Assembly: GCA_024635735.1 (NCBI GenBank)
Contig: JAGXII010000179.1
Coordinates: forward strand, 1-11,507
Direction: 5' to 3'
Length of the DNA: 11,507 nucleotides
From: Christiangramia sp.
Lineage (GTDB): Bacteria; Bacteroidota; Bacteroidia; Flavobacteriales; Flavobacteriaceae
Part shown: positions 1-7,400 of the stretch, one piece after another
How the letters are laid out: every line of letters starts with the position of its first letter
How positions within the stretch are numbered: the stretch's first letter is position 1
The notes under the pieces: generated by a model
Told to the model about the DNA's origin: nothing
Seen by the model: the letters and a program-made list of their open reading frames with translations, nothing else
Databases searched by the model: none
Position numbers and translations under genes: made by a program

Positions 1-301
1 CCAGTCGGCTTAGTGCTTCATCTGCAGAAATTCCGCTGGCCATAAGATCCAAACCTTCCGGGCCATACGCCGGATTAACAAAAGATTGAGTAGCAACCAC
101 ACCCACACCGGCTTTTCCCCAGGGAACCAGCGCGCCCACAGAAAACCAGTGACTTTGAACGCCTACTGCCATTTCTCCGGTTACGGTATCACGAGCCACA
201 ACTGAAAATGTATGGGCGAAAGCCTCTTTTTTAGCATTGATATTTTGTGATTTTCCAGTCCAGAAAGTGGACAAGGCAAGAAGTAGTAAAATTCTTTTCA
301 T
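1..301 (-). CDS. DUF1028 family secreted protein, N-terminal part (cut by window edge)
   Basis: The reverse strand reads from an ATG at 301-299 and stays open to the window edge, giving the first 100 residues. Residues 1-18 (MKRILLLLALSTFWTGKS) form a Lys/Arg start plus hydrophobic core typical of a Sec signal peptide. The mature part contains FSVVARDTVTGEMAVGVQSH, then WFSVGALVPWGKAGVGVV, then ATQSFVNPAYGPEGLDLM. This run is the recognisable start of DUF1028 proteins, which are placed near Ntn-hydrolase-like folds. No substrate is established for the family, and older 'pilin' labels for it are unreliable. It lies 111 bases downstream of a lipoprotein gene in the same orientation and could be co-transcribed with it. 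A perfect 22-bp palindrome sits four bases before the start codon (see separate entry). Family call is good; the function is unknown. Confidence 0.85.
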   Translation of the reverse strand, partial: MKRILLLLALSTFWTGKSQNINAKKEAFAHTFSVVARDTVTGEMAVGVQSHWFSVGALVPWGKAGVGVVATQSFVNPAYGPEGLDLMASGISADEALSRL

Positions 302-305
302 AGTT

Positions 306-327
306 TTTAGCTTTAATTAAAGCTAAA
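306..327. repeat. Perfect 22-bp palindrome abutting the DUF1028 gene start
   Basis: Two 11-base arms, TTTAGCTTTAA and TTAAAGCTAAA, are exact reverse complements with no spacer. In the minus-strand transcript this can fold into a 9-bp stem with an AATT loop, ending four bases before the ATG at 301. The position could suit an operator or a hairpin that occludes ribosome binding. It is not a terminator, because no U-tract follows on the minus strand. Confidence 0.6.
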
Positions 328-412
328 GATACTTATTCCCGTTAATATTATTAAACTATAAGAGCAGAGCCTGTAAGAAAAGGAGATAAAAATTTCTTTT
401 CCAGCATAAAAT

Positions 413-712
413 TTACTGTTCTTTTACCTTTGTAACATTCAAATAAACTGGACCTCCTTCAATAGGATAACCTTCAATTTTTTCGGCAGTTATAATCACT
501 TCCCTGCCTTCATATTCTGAGAGATCTATAGAATCACTTTTTAGGGCAAAGACGTCATTAGCGGCCAGAAGCCTGTGAGTTCCATATTGGTAGCTGGTAA
601 TTCCTGCAGCCTCTATCGTACCGGAATATTGGTTGTGATCTGAATTTCCGCTACCGCAGCTGGTAGTTACCAAAACTAATACTGTGATCGCAAAGGCCGA
701 AAACAATTTCAT
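413..712 (-). CDS. Small secreted lipoprotein, unknown function
   Basis: This 99-residue protein begins at the ATG at 712-710. The frame extends upstream to an ATG inside the tRNA gene, but that extension is positively charged and AT-derived and would bury the signal sequence, so I reject it. Residues 1-18 (MKLFSAFAITVLVLVTTS) are a lipoprotein signal peptide. Cys19 follows in the context VTTSC, and the next residues GSGNSDH are a flexible tether. The mature domain (about 30-99) is predicted mainly beta, with segments such as QYSGTIEAAGITSYQYGTHR, DLSEYEGREVIITAEKIEGY and PVYLNVTKVKEQ. It is reminiscent of a small OB-fold-like domain, but I do not recognise a named family. It would be lipid-anchored in the periplasm or at the cell surface. 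It lies upstream of the DUF1028 gene on the same strand. Confidence 0.75.
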   Translation of the reverse strand: MKLFSAFAITVLVLVTTSCGSGNSDHNQYSGTIEAAGITSYQYGTHRLLAANDVFALKSDSIDLSEYEGREVIITAEKIEGYPIEGGPVYLNVTKVKEQ

Positions 713-787
713 AGTATGAATTTTTAAATGTGTTTTCAAGATAAGTGAAGTTTTGCGGAAGTGAAAATTAAGTTTATCCGGTCTGGC

Positions 788-819
788 TTTTAATTTGTTA
801 ATTAAACAACTTATTTTTG
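788..819 (+). promoter_or_regulatory. Probable promoter of tRNA-Arg (Bacteroidota TAnnTTTG type)
   Basis: TATTTTTG at 812-819 matches the Bacteroidota -7 consensus TAnnTTTG exactly. A weak -33 element, TTT at 788-790, lies 21 bases upstream. Transcription would start at about 825-827, just before the tRNA 5' end at 831, which is where a tRNA promoter should be. The -7 match is seen directly; the -33 call is soft. Confidence 0.6.
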
Positions 820-830
820 TCGCCCAAACA

Positions 831-902
831 GGCCTCATAGTTCAATGGATAGAATAGAAGTTTCCTAAACTTTAGATCCAGGTTCGATTCCTGGTGAGGC
901 TA
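831..902 (+). tRNA. tRNA-Arg (anticodon CCT)
   Basis: A full cloverleaf folds by hand. The acceptor stem is GGCCTCA (831-837) with TGAGGCT (895-901), including one G-U pair at the base, then discriminator A at 902. The D arm is GTTC/GAAT around a loop containing GG. The anticodon stem GAAGT/ACTTT encloses loop TTCCTAA, so the anticodon is CCT, reading the arginine codon AGG. The variable region is AGAT. The T arm is CCAGG/CCTGG with loop TTCGATT. CCA is not encoded, as is common in this phylum. The gene runs opposite to both neighbours and has its own promoter and terminator. Confidence 0.95.
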
Positions 903-903
903 C

Positions 904-939
904 AAAAAAGCCCTGATTGAAAAATTCAGGGCTTTTTTT
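904..939 (+). terminator. Rho-independent terminator, probably bidirectional
   Basis: GCCCTGA (910-916) pairs with TCAGGGC (926-932) around a 9-base loop. It is preceded by six A (904-909) and followed by seven T (933-939). It lies directly after the tRNA on the plus strand. The A-tract also gives a U-tract for the convergent membrane-protein gene ending at 963, so one hairpin can serve both transcripts. Confidence 0.9.
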
Positions 940-962
940 ATTTCTTCAAGTTATAAATTAAT

Positions 963-2186
963 CTATGCCGCTTTAGGTAACTGACCAATATTCTTTTCTG
1001 GATTCAGCTTAATAGTTCGTGCTTTTTCGTGGCCCAAATAATAATAGATCACAAATAACATGAAGTACATGATCATGGATTTTTGACGTATGATGATGCC
1101 GAGATTAGACATTATAAAGGTCATTGCAAAAGAAGTGATAAGGAATAACGCCAGACTTGTTTTTACATGCGCTGGAGCATTCTTCAAAAATGTAAAAAAC
1201 TTTAAACGGAAAATCTTGGCGAATATCAGCAGATAAATAAGGTTTTCAATCGATACAATTATTCCGAAGAAACCTGGAGCATCAAAGAAAAGTGGTCTGA
1301 ACCAGAAAGTGAAGAATTTTTCAGGTAGAGAGTAACCCGCCATATTAACTCCCGTATCGCTTTCTGCAAGGTCATGAGATCTGTGTCTGGTGAATTCCAG
1401 AAAATCGCCAATAAGGTCATTAGAATTATTAAGGTGAACAACCTTTAATATAGGTTCATGGAATACCAGCAGCCCTAATGCCATAGCACCAATAAAGGCG
1501 GCTTTTTTCTTCCAGTGTATACTGTTTTTGCACAGCATAATCCCTACTATAGAACCGGCAGCAATTAATAATAGCATATGGGGCCTAATTGCAAACACCA
1601 GTAGGGAACCACCGAGTAAGGTAATCCAGCGTTCCTTCGGGTTTTTTATCGCGTAGGCAAAAAACATCAGTCCAAGGAAAATGGGAGCGCCTTTGCCCAG
1701 AGAGGCCGTCCAGAAATGCATATTTGGCAGAAACAGGATAAGTAGAAGAAAATCGATCTTTTTGAAAATTTTAATTTCCAGTGAGATATTTTCTTTAAAG
1801 AATAAATATGCATAAACGAATCCCAGGAATCCAACCCAGGTAAACAGTAGCATACTCATCTCATAGTTAAATCCTAAATATTTGATGAAAGGATAGGAAA
1901 CGAAATCAATAAAATGAGTTTCTGTTTTAAAAAAATGAAACCAGCTGTGTTCAGTTTCGGCAACTCTGCTAAAATATTTTTTAGAGTCAGATGGATTCCC
2001 GAGCGCATAAAAATAATAGATCACTCCAAACAAAAAGTGATAAACCGAAAGCATATTCATTAAGCGTTTAGAGAAAAAATCATGTTTTTTCTCTAATATT
2101 CTAAAGATATACTGGTTGAGTACATAAAAAAGAGGGAGCAGGCATAAAGCCTGAGCTATATTTAAAATATCTACACCTAGATTCAT
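963..2186 (-). CDS. Polytopic membrane protein, O-antigen polymerase/EpsG-like
   Basis: I place the start at the ATG at 2186-2184 (407 residues), where a hydrophobic helix begins almost at once and an A-rich, Bacteroidota-style leader lies upstream. An in-frame ATG at 2246 would add a hydrophilic 20-residue head and is the alternative. About ten to eleven hydrophobic helices alternate with short charged loops. A central segment reads FLPNMHFWTASLGKGAPIF, and shortly after comes FAIRPHM. The pattern Pro, then Phe-Trp-Ser/Thr, then Lys-Gly, then a conserved Arg resembles EpsG/Wzy-type polysaccharide polymerases and related multi-pass enzymes of exopolysaccharide synthesis. If so, it would join lipid-linked repeat units at the outer face of the inner membrane. 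No glycosyltransferase or export gene is adjacent, so context does not confirm this. Transcription probably ends at the hairpin at 904-939. Confidence 0.7.
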   Translation of the reverse strand: MNLGVDILNIAQALCLLPLFYVLNQYIFRILEKKHDFFSKRLMNMLSVYHFLFGVIYYFYALGNPSDSKKYFSRVAETEHSWFHFFKTETHFIDFVSYPFIKYLGFNYEMSMLLFTWVGFLGFVYAYLFFKENISLEIKIFKKIDFLLLILFLPNMHFWTASLGKGAPIFLGLMFFAYAIKNPKERWITLLGGSLLVFAIRPHMLLLIAAGSIVGIMLCKNSIHWKKKAAFIGAMALGLLVFHEPILKVVHLNNSNDLIGDFLEFTRHRSHDLAESDTGVNMAGYSLPEKFFTFWFRPLFFDAPGFFGIIVSIENLIYLLIFAKIFRLKFFTFLKNAPAHVKTSLALFLITSFAMTFIMSNLGIIIRQKSMIMYFMLFVIYYYLGHEKARTIKLNPEKNIGQLPKAA

Positions 2187-2334
2187 AATTAATTTTTCTT
2201 TCTCAGATTCCTTTAAACAATTTCCCTTCCCTTTCTGTAGATACATTATAGCTGCACAAGCATTTTAATTGTAAATAACGGAAAGTCAATAAATTGCAAT
2301 TATTTTAGTTAGTATAGTAAGAATCAGGGGAATA

Positions 2335-2364
2335 GAATTTTCCGGGAAAAACTGTGGAAAATTC
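2335..2364. repeat. 9-bp perfect inverted repeat, 12-base loop
   Basis: GAATTTTCC at 2335-2343 is the exact reverse complement of GGAAAATTC at 2356-2364. A 12-base spacer allows a stem-loop in RNA or a dyad operator in DNA. No T-tract follows on either strand, so it is not a classical terminator. Confidence 0.5.
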
Positions 2365-2382
2365 CCATAATGTGTGGATTAA

Positions 2383-2406
2383 AAAGACTGAAAGGTGGAG
2401 GTCTTT
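2383..2406. repeat. Short inverted repeat, possible leader hairpin
   Basis: AAAGAC (2383-2388) pairs with GTCTTT (2401-2406) around 12 bases. An alternative overlapping fold pairs CTGAAAG (2388-2394) with CTTTCGG (2403-2409) around an 8-base loop. The two folds exclude each other. It is a weak structure, listed because it follows the 2335-2364 dyad closely. Confidence 0.3.
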
Positions 2407-2579
2407 CGGCTATTTAGAGGAAAGGAGAATTATTTGTCGGTCTTTTATCAGAATTACAGACTTAAATTTTTAACAAATCTTTCGGGGTTGTACTAACAAG
2501 AAGTGAAATAACACTCGATTAACAGTAAGGCCTATTTCTAATAACTAAATTCACGTATAAACCAGAAAAACCAATTATT

Positions 2580-3176
2580 ATGAATTTTAGAAAAGGATTA
2601 ATGTCTTTATTATTGCTGATGTTTGTCTTTTCGGGATCAGTACTTTCAGCTCAAACTGATGATGACTATGAGGATCAACAGAAAGATCAGGTAGTAGATC
2701 AGGATAAGAAAGCTGAGCTCATAAAAGATGCAGAGGATTCTAAAGAGGCCTTTATTCGGAACAGCGCAAATATGGCTGAATTATTTGATAAGGCTGAAGG
2801 TTATGTTATATTTCCAAATGTTGGAAAAGGTGCTTATATTTTAGGAGGGGCAGCCGGTAACGGAGTTCTTTTTGAACATGGAAAGGTCCAGGGTTTTGCA
2901 GAGCTTAGACAGATAGATGTAGGTTTGCAAATAGGAGGTCAGGCATACAGGCAGGCTATCCTTTTCCAGACCAAGGCAGAACTGGAACAATTCAAAGAAG
3001 GTAATTACCGTCTTGCAGGAAATGCTTCGGTGGTAATTCTTGAAAAAGGAAAAGCGAAAAACGTTGAATTCAGTAAGGGTCGTGCCATTGTTACAATGCC
3101 AAAGGCGGGAGCCATGGTAGAGGTTTCAGTAGGCGGTCAGAAATTTGAATATTCCGATGCGAAAGATTGGAATTAA
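2580..3176 (+). CDS. Secreted SYLF-domain (Ysc84-type, DUF500) protein
   Basis: This 198-residue protein starts at ATG 2580. Residues 1-24 are a signal peptide ending in VLSA before Gln25. Residues 25-45 form an acidic, Gln-rich linker. Residues about 46-195 form one SYLF domain, with conserved segments ELFDKAEGYVIFPNVGKGAY, ILGGAAGNGVLFEHGKVQGF, QIDVGLQIGGQAYRQAILFQ and, near the C-terminus, GRAIVTMPKAGAMVEVSVGG. SYLF domains bind phosphoinositides in eukaryotes. In bacteria they occur as exported proteins, usually about this size, with no settled role, so lipid or envelope binding is an inference. The domain looks complete. The gene is a single unit: noncoding sequence before it and a strong terminator (3200-3226) 24 bases after its stop. 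Confidence 0.9.
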   Translation: MNFRKGLMSLLLLMFVFSGSVLSAQTDDDYEDQQKDQVVDQDKKAELIKDAEDSKEAFIRNSANMAELFDKAEGYVIFPNVGKGAYILGGAAGNGVLFEHGKVQGFAELRQIDVGLQIGGQAYRQAILFQTKAELEQFKEGNYRLAGNASVVILEKGKAKNVEFSKGRAIVTMPKAGAMVEVSVGGQKFEYSDAKDWN

Positions 3177-3199
3177 TTTAGTTTAATACAACTTATTTT

Positions 3200-3226
3200 A
3201 AAGCCCTGAGTTTCGGGGCTTTTTTT
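3200..3226 (+). terminator. Rho-independent terminator after the SYLF gene
   Basis: AAAGCCC (3200-3206) pairs with GGGCTTT (3216-3222), with an extra T-G pair closing a 7-base loop. A run of seven T ends at 3226. It separates the SYLF transcript from the HAD gene 14 bases later, so the HAD gene needs either its own promoter or read-through. Confidence 0.9.
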
Positions 3227-3239
3227 AATTCTTATAAAA

Positions 3240-3902
3240 ATGAAAAAACCTGAAGTAATTCTTTTTGATGTAAATGAAACTCTGCTGGATCTGGCGCCAT
3301 TAAAAAACAGCATCAATAAAGCATTGGAAAATGAGTATGCGGCAGAGATCTGGTTTTCTAAATTATTGCATTATTCCCTGGTTGAAACAATTAGCGATAG
3401 TTATCATGATTTTAGTGAGATTGGGGCGGCTGTAATGAAGATGATTTCGGGAAATTTCGGAAAAAGTTTCACTAACGTGGAAATGAGGGATATTCTTAAA
3501 CCTGTAAGTGAATTACAGGCTTACGATGAGGTGCCCAAAGCCCTTAAAGAGTTGAAAGGACTGAATTTTAAACTGATAGCCTTCAGCAATGGAAAACCGG
3601 AAGTTTTAAAAAGACAATTAGATTTTGCCGGGATAGATGGAAGCTTTGATCATATCATTAGTGTTGAGGAATGTAAAAAATACAAACCACATCCTGAGGC
3701 CTATAAATATGTTTTAGAGAAAACAGGTTTTAAGGCAGATGAAGCGATGATGGTCGCGGCTCATGGCTGGGATGTAGCAGGAGCTGGCAGGGTTGGGCTA
3801 CAAACTACCTTTGTCAAAAGAAAAGGGAAACTTGTATTTCCACTGGCAGAAAAACCTACCTATCAGGTAGAGAAGATAAGTGAATTGGCTGATATTCTTT
3901 AA
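3240..3902 (+). CDS. HAD-superfamily hydrolase, haloacid dehalogenase type II-like
   Basis: This 220-residue protein has a complete HAD core. Motif I is FDVNETLLD, with nucleophile Asp10 and Thr14. The alpha-helical cap follows (about 20-95). Motif II is AFSNG (Ser116), motif III is Lys149 in KKYKPHP, and motif IV is AAHGWDVAGA with Asp178. Length, cap size and the Trp-Asp motif match the 2-haloacid dehalogenase subgroup. However, the position equivalent to the substrate-binding Arg41 of that subgroup appears to be Phe38 (in IWFSK), and the usual Ser-Ser-Asn before Trp-Asp is Ala-Ala-His. It may therefore hydrolyse a phosphate or other ester rather than a C-halogen bond; this is inference. 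The leader is short, after a terminator. Its stop overlaps the stop of the convergent DoxX gene by four bases. Confidence 0.88.
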   Translation: MKKPEVILFDVNETLLDLAPLKNSINKALENEYAAEIWFSKLLHYSLVETISDSYHDFSEIGAAVMKMISGNFGKSFTNVEMRDILKPVSELQAYDEVPKALKELKGLNFKLIAFSNGKPEVLKRQLDFAGIDGSFDHIISVEECKKYKPHPEAYKYVLEKTGFKADEAMMVAAHGWDVAGAGRVGLQTTFVKRKGKLVFPLAEKPTYQVEKISELADIL

Positions 3903-4282
3903 TAAAGTACCAGGCTGCCGCCTGCGGTAGAAAAGATAACCAGAGCGCCTATAAGTATGAGTAAATCATAGTGCCATCCGAAGCCTTTTTTGGCATAAAA
4001 ACCCGTGTTCCAGACAAAAATCTTGGTGAATATGGCTCCCAGCATCACAATAATGATAAGGGCTGCTCCAATTTGAGTATAAACGCCTAATGCAACAGAT
4101 AATGCTGCTAAAACTTCAAAAATCCCTAAAAATCTGGCAACCGCGGGAGACAATCCGAGACTTTCACTTCTTTCTACGGGATGGGATGCGTGACTTCTTC
4201 CGCTCGAAAATAAAATTATTGCAATAATCAGTCTTAAAAGAAGGATAGAAATTCCAATTAGAAAAGAGGAGTGAATGAGCAT
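3899..4282 (-). CDS. DoxX-family small membrane protein
   Basis: This 127-residue protein starts at ATG 4282-4280. It has four hydrophobic helices: about 5-26, 48-67, 70-92 and 105-125. The first is followed by the charged loop SSGRSHASHPVERSE, and the third region reads GVYTQIGAALIIIVMLGAIF. A loop with FYAKKGFGWHYDLLILIGAL precedes the last helix. Size, helix count, the Gly-Xaa-Phe-Glu-like second helix (LGIFEVLAALSVALG) and the 'GWHYDLLIL' motif are typical of the DoxX family. Its members are inner-membrane proteins, some linked to quinone or thiol redox; no role is certain here. It ends tail-to-tail with the HAD gene, overlapping by four bases, with no terminator between them. Confidence 0.87.
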   Translation of the reverse strand: MLIHSSFLIGISILLLRLIIAIILFSSGRSHASHPVERSESLGLSPAVARFLGIFEVLAALSVALGVYTQIGAALIIIVMLGAIFTKIFVWNTGFYAKKGFGWHYDLLILIGALVIFSTAGGSLVLY

Positions 4283-4401
4283 AATATTACTTTTGAAATT
4301 AAAATCGCCTGAGCTTCATTTCTGAAAATGTTTAAATATAAAGAACTTTTAATACATGAAAATCTTCGTGCTTTAAATTATTAATATGTCCTTCTAGGCA
4401 A

Positions 4402-7400
4402 TTAGAAATTAAAATTAAAGGTAAAATTAAATCGTCCTTCTTCATCACCAACATAATATCCAATATTCCCGGTAAAGGCTTTAAAGACATTTATAAAGAT
4501 AGATCCACCCCAGTCTGTATGCCAGTCATTACTGTTGTCGTCATCAAGCCTCACTCGACCATAGTCAAAACCAACGCTGGCTCCCATCCGAATTGGGGCA
4601 AAATTGGTTCTAAACTGCGTGATCCCGCTTCTAATGTCAATATTTTGATAGAACGCATACTTACCATTAAAACGCTGGTTGCGATATCCTCTCAAACTAT
4701 TCTGGTCTCCACCGCCTAAGACTGCAGCGTGATAGAATTCATAATTATCACCTATTATTGCTTCCCCTCCAATTTTGGTGGCCAGGGCTGCAAAACCACT
4801 CTCATGAAGCGGGTAGTCCATCGATAGCATTGGTCTTATGTAGGCAAATTCATTGGTATGTTCATCTATATTGGTCTTGTATCCAGCAGTAAGATCCAGT
4901 TCTATTCCTCTTGATGGAAAAGCCGGACGGTCTTTATTGAAGTAGTTATAATTTAGTTCTCCTCCCGCATAAATCTGACTCTCGAATACAGGATTTGTTG
5001 GAGCAAAAGTATTTGCCACAAATCGAACCTCATCATAATCAACTTCAATAGATTCAATCATTGGCTTGATTGTAAAGTGACTTTTAGGCTCATTTCTCCA
5101 TATTAGAGATGGGGCGAAACGCCATTGCTGAATTTTTACCCGGTTATAGTCTTTTGCTACATCATCTGGATCATATTCACTATCGTTTCCGTTTCCAAAG
5201 TAGTTCATGGTAAAATTTGGACTGGAATAGTAAGCATTCAGCCCGAAATTCCAATTATAGAAAATGTGTGCGAACTCGGCAGTGTAATCTACGTCAAACC
5301 CCTGGGTAGTGAAAAAATAATTGGCAGTCACACTCTGTTTAGTAGTGAAAGGATTTCTCGCAAGACCATACGTGGTATAAGTATTTTTTATTCCCAGTTT
5401 TAAACCCGTATCTGAATTATAATCGGCATTGGGCATAACTGTATATTGCCTTATTTTCTTCTTTTTGGGATCATAATTGTTGATCTCGTAGGAGTCGACT
5501 AGCATTTTATGAGCTCCGGGAGTCTCGATGGTATTCTCTTTACTTTTATAATCATAGAGTTTTGCTCTTTTTTTATTCTGAAAATCGTAGATGTCATTTT
5601 CTTCTCCTCCAATAACTTTTAATGGAACTAGTTGTGAACCTTTCCCCACAATCTGAAATTCATCCTCGCCATCGAGACCATAAATCCAGACTTCTCTGGT
5701 CATATTAGAATCATAGGTTTTTTCAGCTTTGATCTCACCATCCTTATTTTTCAACTGAACGGTAGTTATGCCATCTGGTTTACGGGTGATTAGAAACTTA
5801 TTATCCTCATCAGTTCCTGTGAACATATCAAATTCAGCAAGATGTTTGTAATATTCTCTGGCAATTTTCTCCAGGTTTCCTCTTCGTGCTTTCAGGGTAT
5901 TCTTAATATTATCAACATAAGGATCATTCGTAATTCCTTCCGGAAGTACTGCAAATGCCTTCCGTATCACATCATCGGTAATATGATTCTGAATATAGTT
6001 TACCTGTTTCTGCCAGTCTTCCCATTTTGCATTTCTAATGAATGCCTTATCCAGTGGATAACCGGCTAAATTGAACCATTTTGGTCTTTTAACCATATTG
6101 GTATAATTCTCCAGTGCTCTAAACTCTGGAAACCCGGCCTTTAAAAGTGAAAGCGCCAAACCATCGTTTTTAGGAAATACCTGATCGCGGTCTTTTGCGA
6201 TTGGGAGATATCTTTTTCCGCCATTTTCATCTTCGAATTCGGCCCATTCGTACTGTCCCTGGTGCCGGTCCCAGTCCCCCATAAGCATATCTAAAAGCCT
6301 TGCTCTAATGAACATATCTTCATCTACATAAACATCCTTCGTCTCCCTCATCTTAAGGAATAGATCTGAAGTATTCAGAATATCATCGGCATTCCCAAAA
6401 ATTTCGAGGTCTTTATTCTCACCGCCTACATGTTCTTCAAACATGTATAATTCATCACCATATTCCTGATTGAAAATACCCAGAGATTCCTGCTTTGGAA
6501 CGTAGTACAAATGAGAATCCGGATGAAAAATATCTAATTCATCCATCAATTCTCCCGCAGGAAATGTACCGTAAGGAAAAGCCGTGGTATAAAAATCCTG
6601 AATATACCTTTCGATAAACGTATTTTGTAAAAAATCTTCTACATAATGAGTTGGAACAACAGATGTTTGCAAGTATTGAAGAGCACTTTTCTTTAGAGCT
6701 CGAAGAGTAAATTCGTGATCGTCATCGCTTTTAAATCCCAGGGATCTCGATTGGTGGCCTCCGCCTGCTCCAAGTACTTCGAGACCTCCCTGAAGTGTGT
6801 CCAGGTAAAGTACTGGGAATTCAAATTTCCGGCTATAAAGCGGCCTGTAGTGTTCTCCCCAAATCGCTTTGTATAACCCGTCTTTGGTTGTTTCCTTTTT
6901 CGTATAGACCGAAGCGGTGGTGGTGTTTCCTAATCTCTGTTCTGGCCATTCGACATCAGAAAGTTTAGGTCTTTCACGGGATATTTGTTTGCTGAAGAAC
7001 TTTTCAGAACCAGTAGATGTAACTTTATAAAATTCTACGTTAGAACTTCCGTCCTTGTAAATATTCATTTTAGCATAGCCTAAATCATAAAACGTATAAT
7101 CGCCGTGCCTTTTAATGGGTTTTGCTTTTTCAGGTTTTTCCGTAACTCCAGCTATTATTTGCTCAATGCCATCGTCCTGAACATATTGAAAGTTATGATC
7201 CTTTCCGGAAAGGAAGATCACATCGTTATATTGCTGGGCCAGAGAAGCCAGAGTTCCCATTAGTTTCGCCAGTTGAGGATTTCTTTTGGTTTGAGTTCCG
7301 GCACCGATCATTTTTTCAAAAAAACCAAGTCTTGTATTAGTCATTACCGGATGGTAAACAGCAACCAGCACCGTTTTCATCTGGTTATCTTCGAGTTCAT

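Larger units (their letters stand above)
2247..2579. other. Noncoding divergent intergenic region with inverted repeats
   Basis: This stretch separates the divergent membrane-protein and SYLF genes and holds no convincing gene. It contains two hairpin-forming inverted repeats (2335-2364 and 2383-2406), both nearer the SYLF side. I found no strong TTG/TAnnTTTG promoter pair for either gene. Two tiny reading frames (2370-2417, and one from about 2434) are too short to support. It may carry the SYLF leader or a small RNA, but nothing in it proves this. Confidence 0.5.

Noticed and set aside
713..838. 42-residue N-terminal extension of the lipoprotein reading frame
   Set aside because: It would start inside the tRNA gene and bury the lipoprotein signal; the ATG at 712 gives a proper signal peptide.
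1259..1441. Second minus-strand frame inside the polymerase-like gene
   Set aside because: It overlaps a convincing multi-helix protein in another frame and shows no recognisable features.
2187..2246. 20-residue extension of the membrane protein to ATG 2246
   Set aside because: The extra head is hydrophilic and without clear ribosome-binding support, though it cannot be fully excluded.
2370..2417. 15-residue frame with a Gly-Gly-Gly motif, like a peptide leader
   Set aside because: Too short, no ribosome-binding site, no processing or export gene nearby; probably chance.
4354..4369. CATGAA/TTCGTG hairpin between the DoxX and barrel-fusion genes as a terminator
   Set aside because: It pairs well only as plus-strand RNA (G-U), while both flanking genes are on the minus strand, and no U-tract follows.
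4519..4719. Plus-strand open frames within 4519-6069 and 7273-7494
   Set aside because: They lie antisense to the 1204-residue gene, lack family-like features and have no leader signals.
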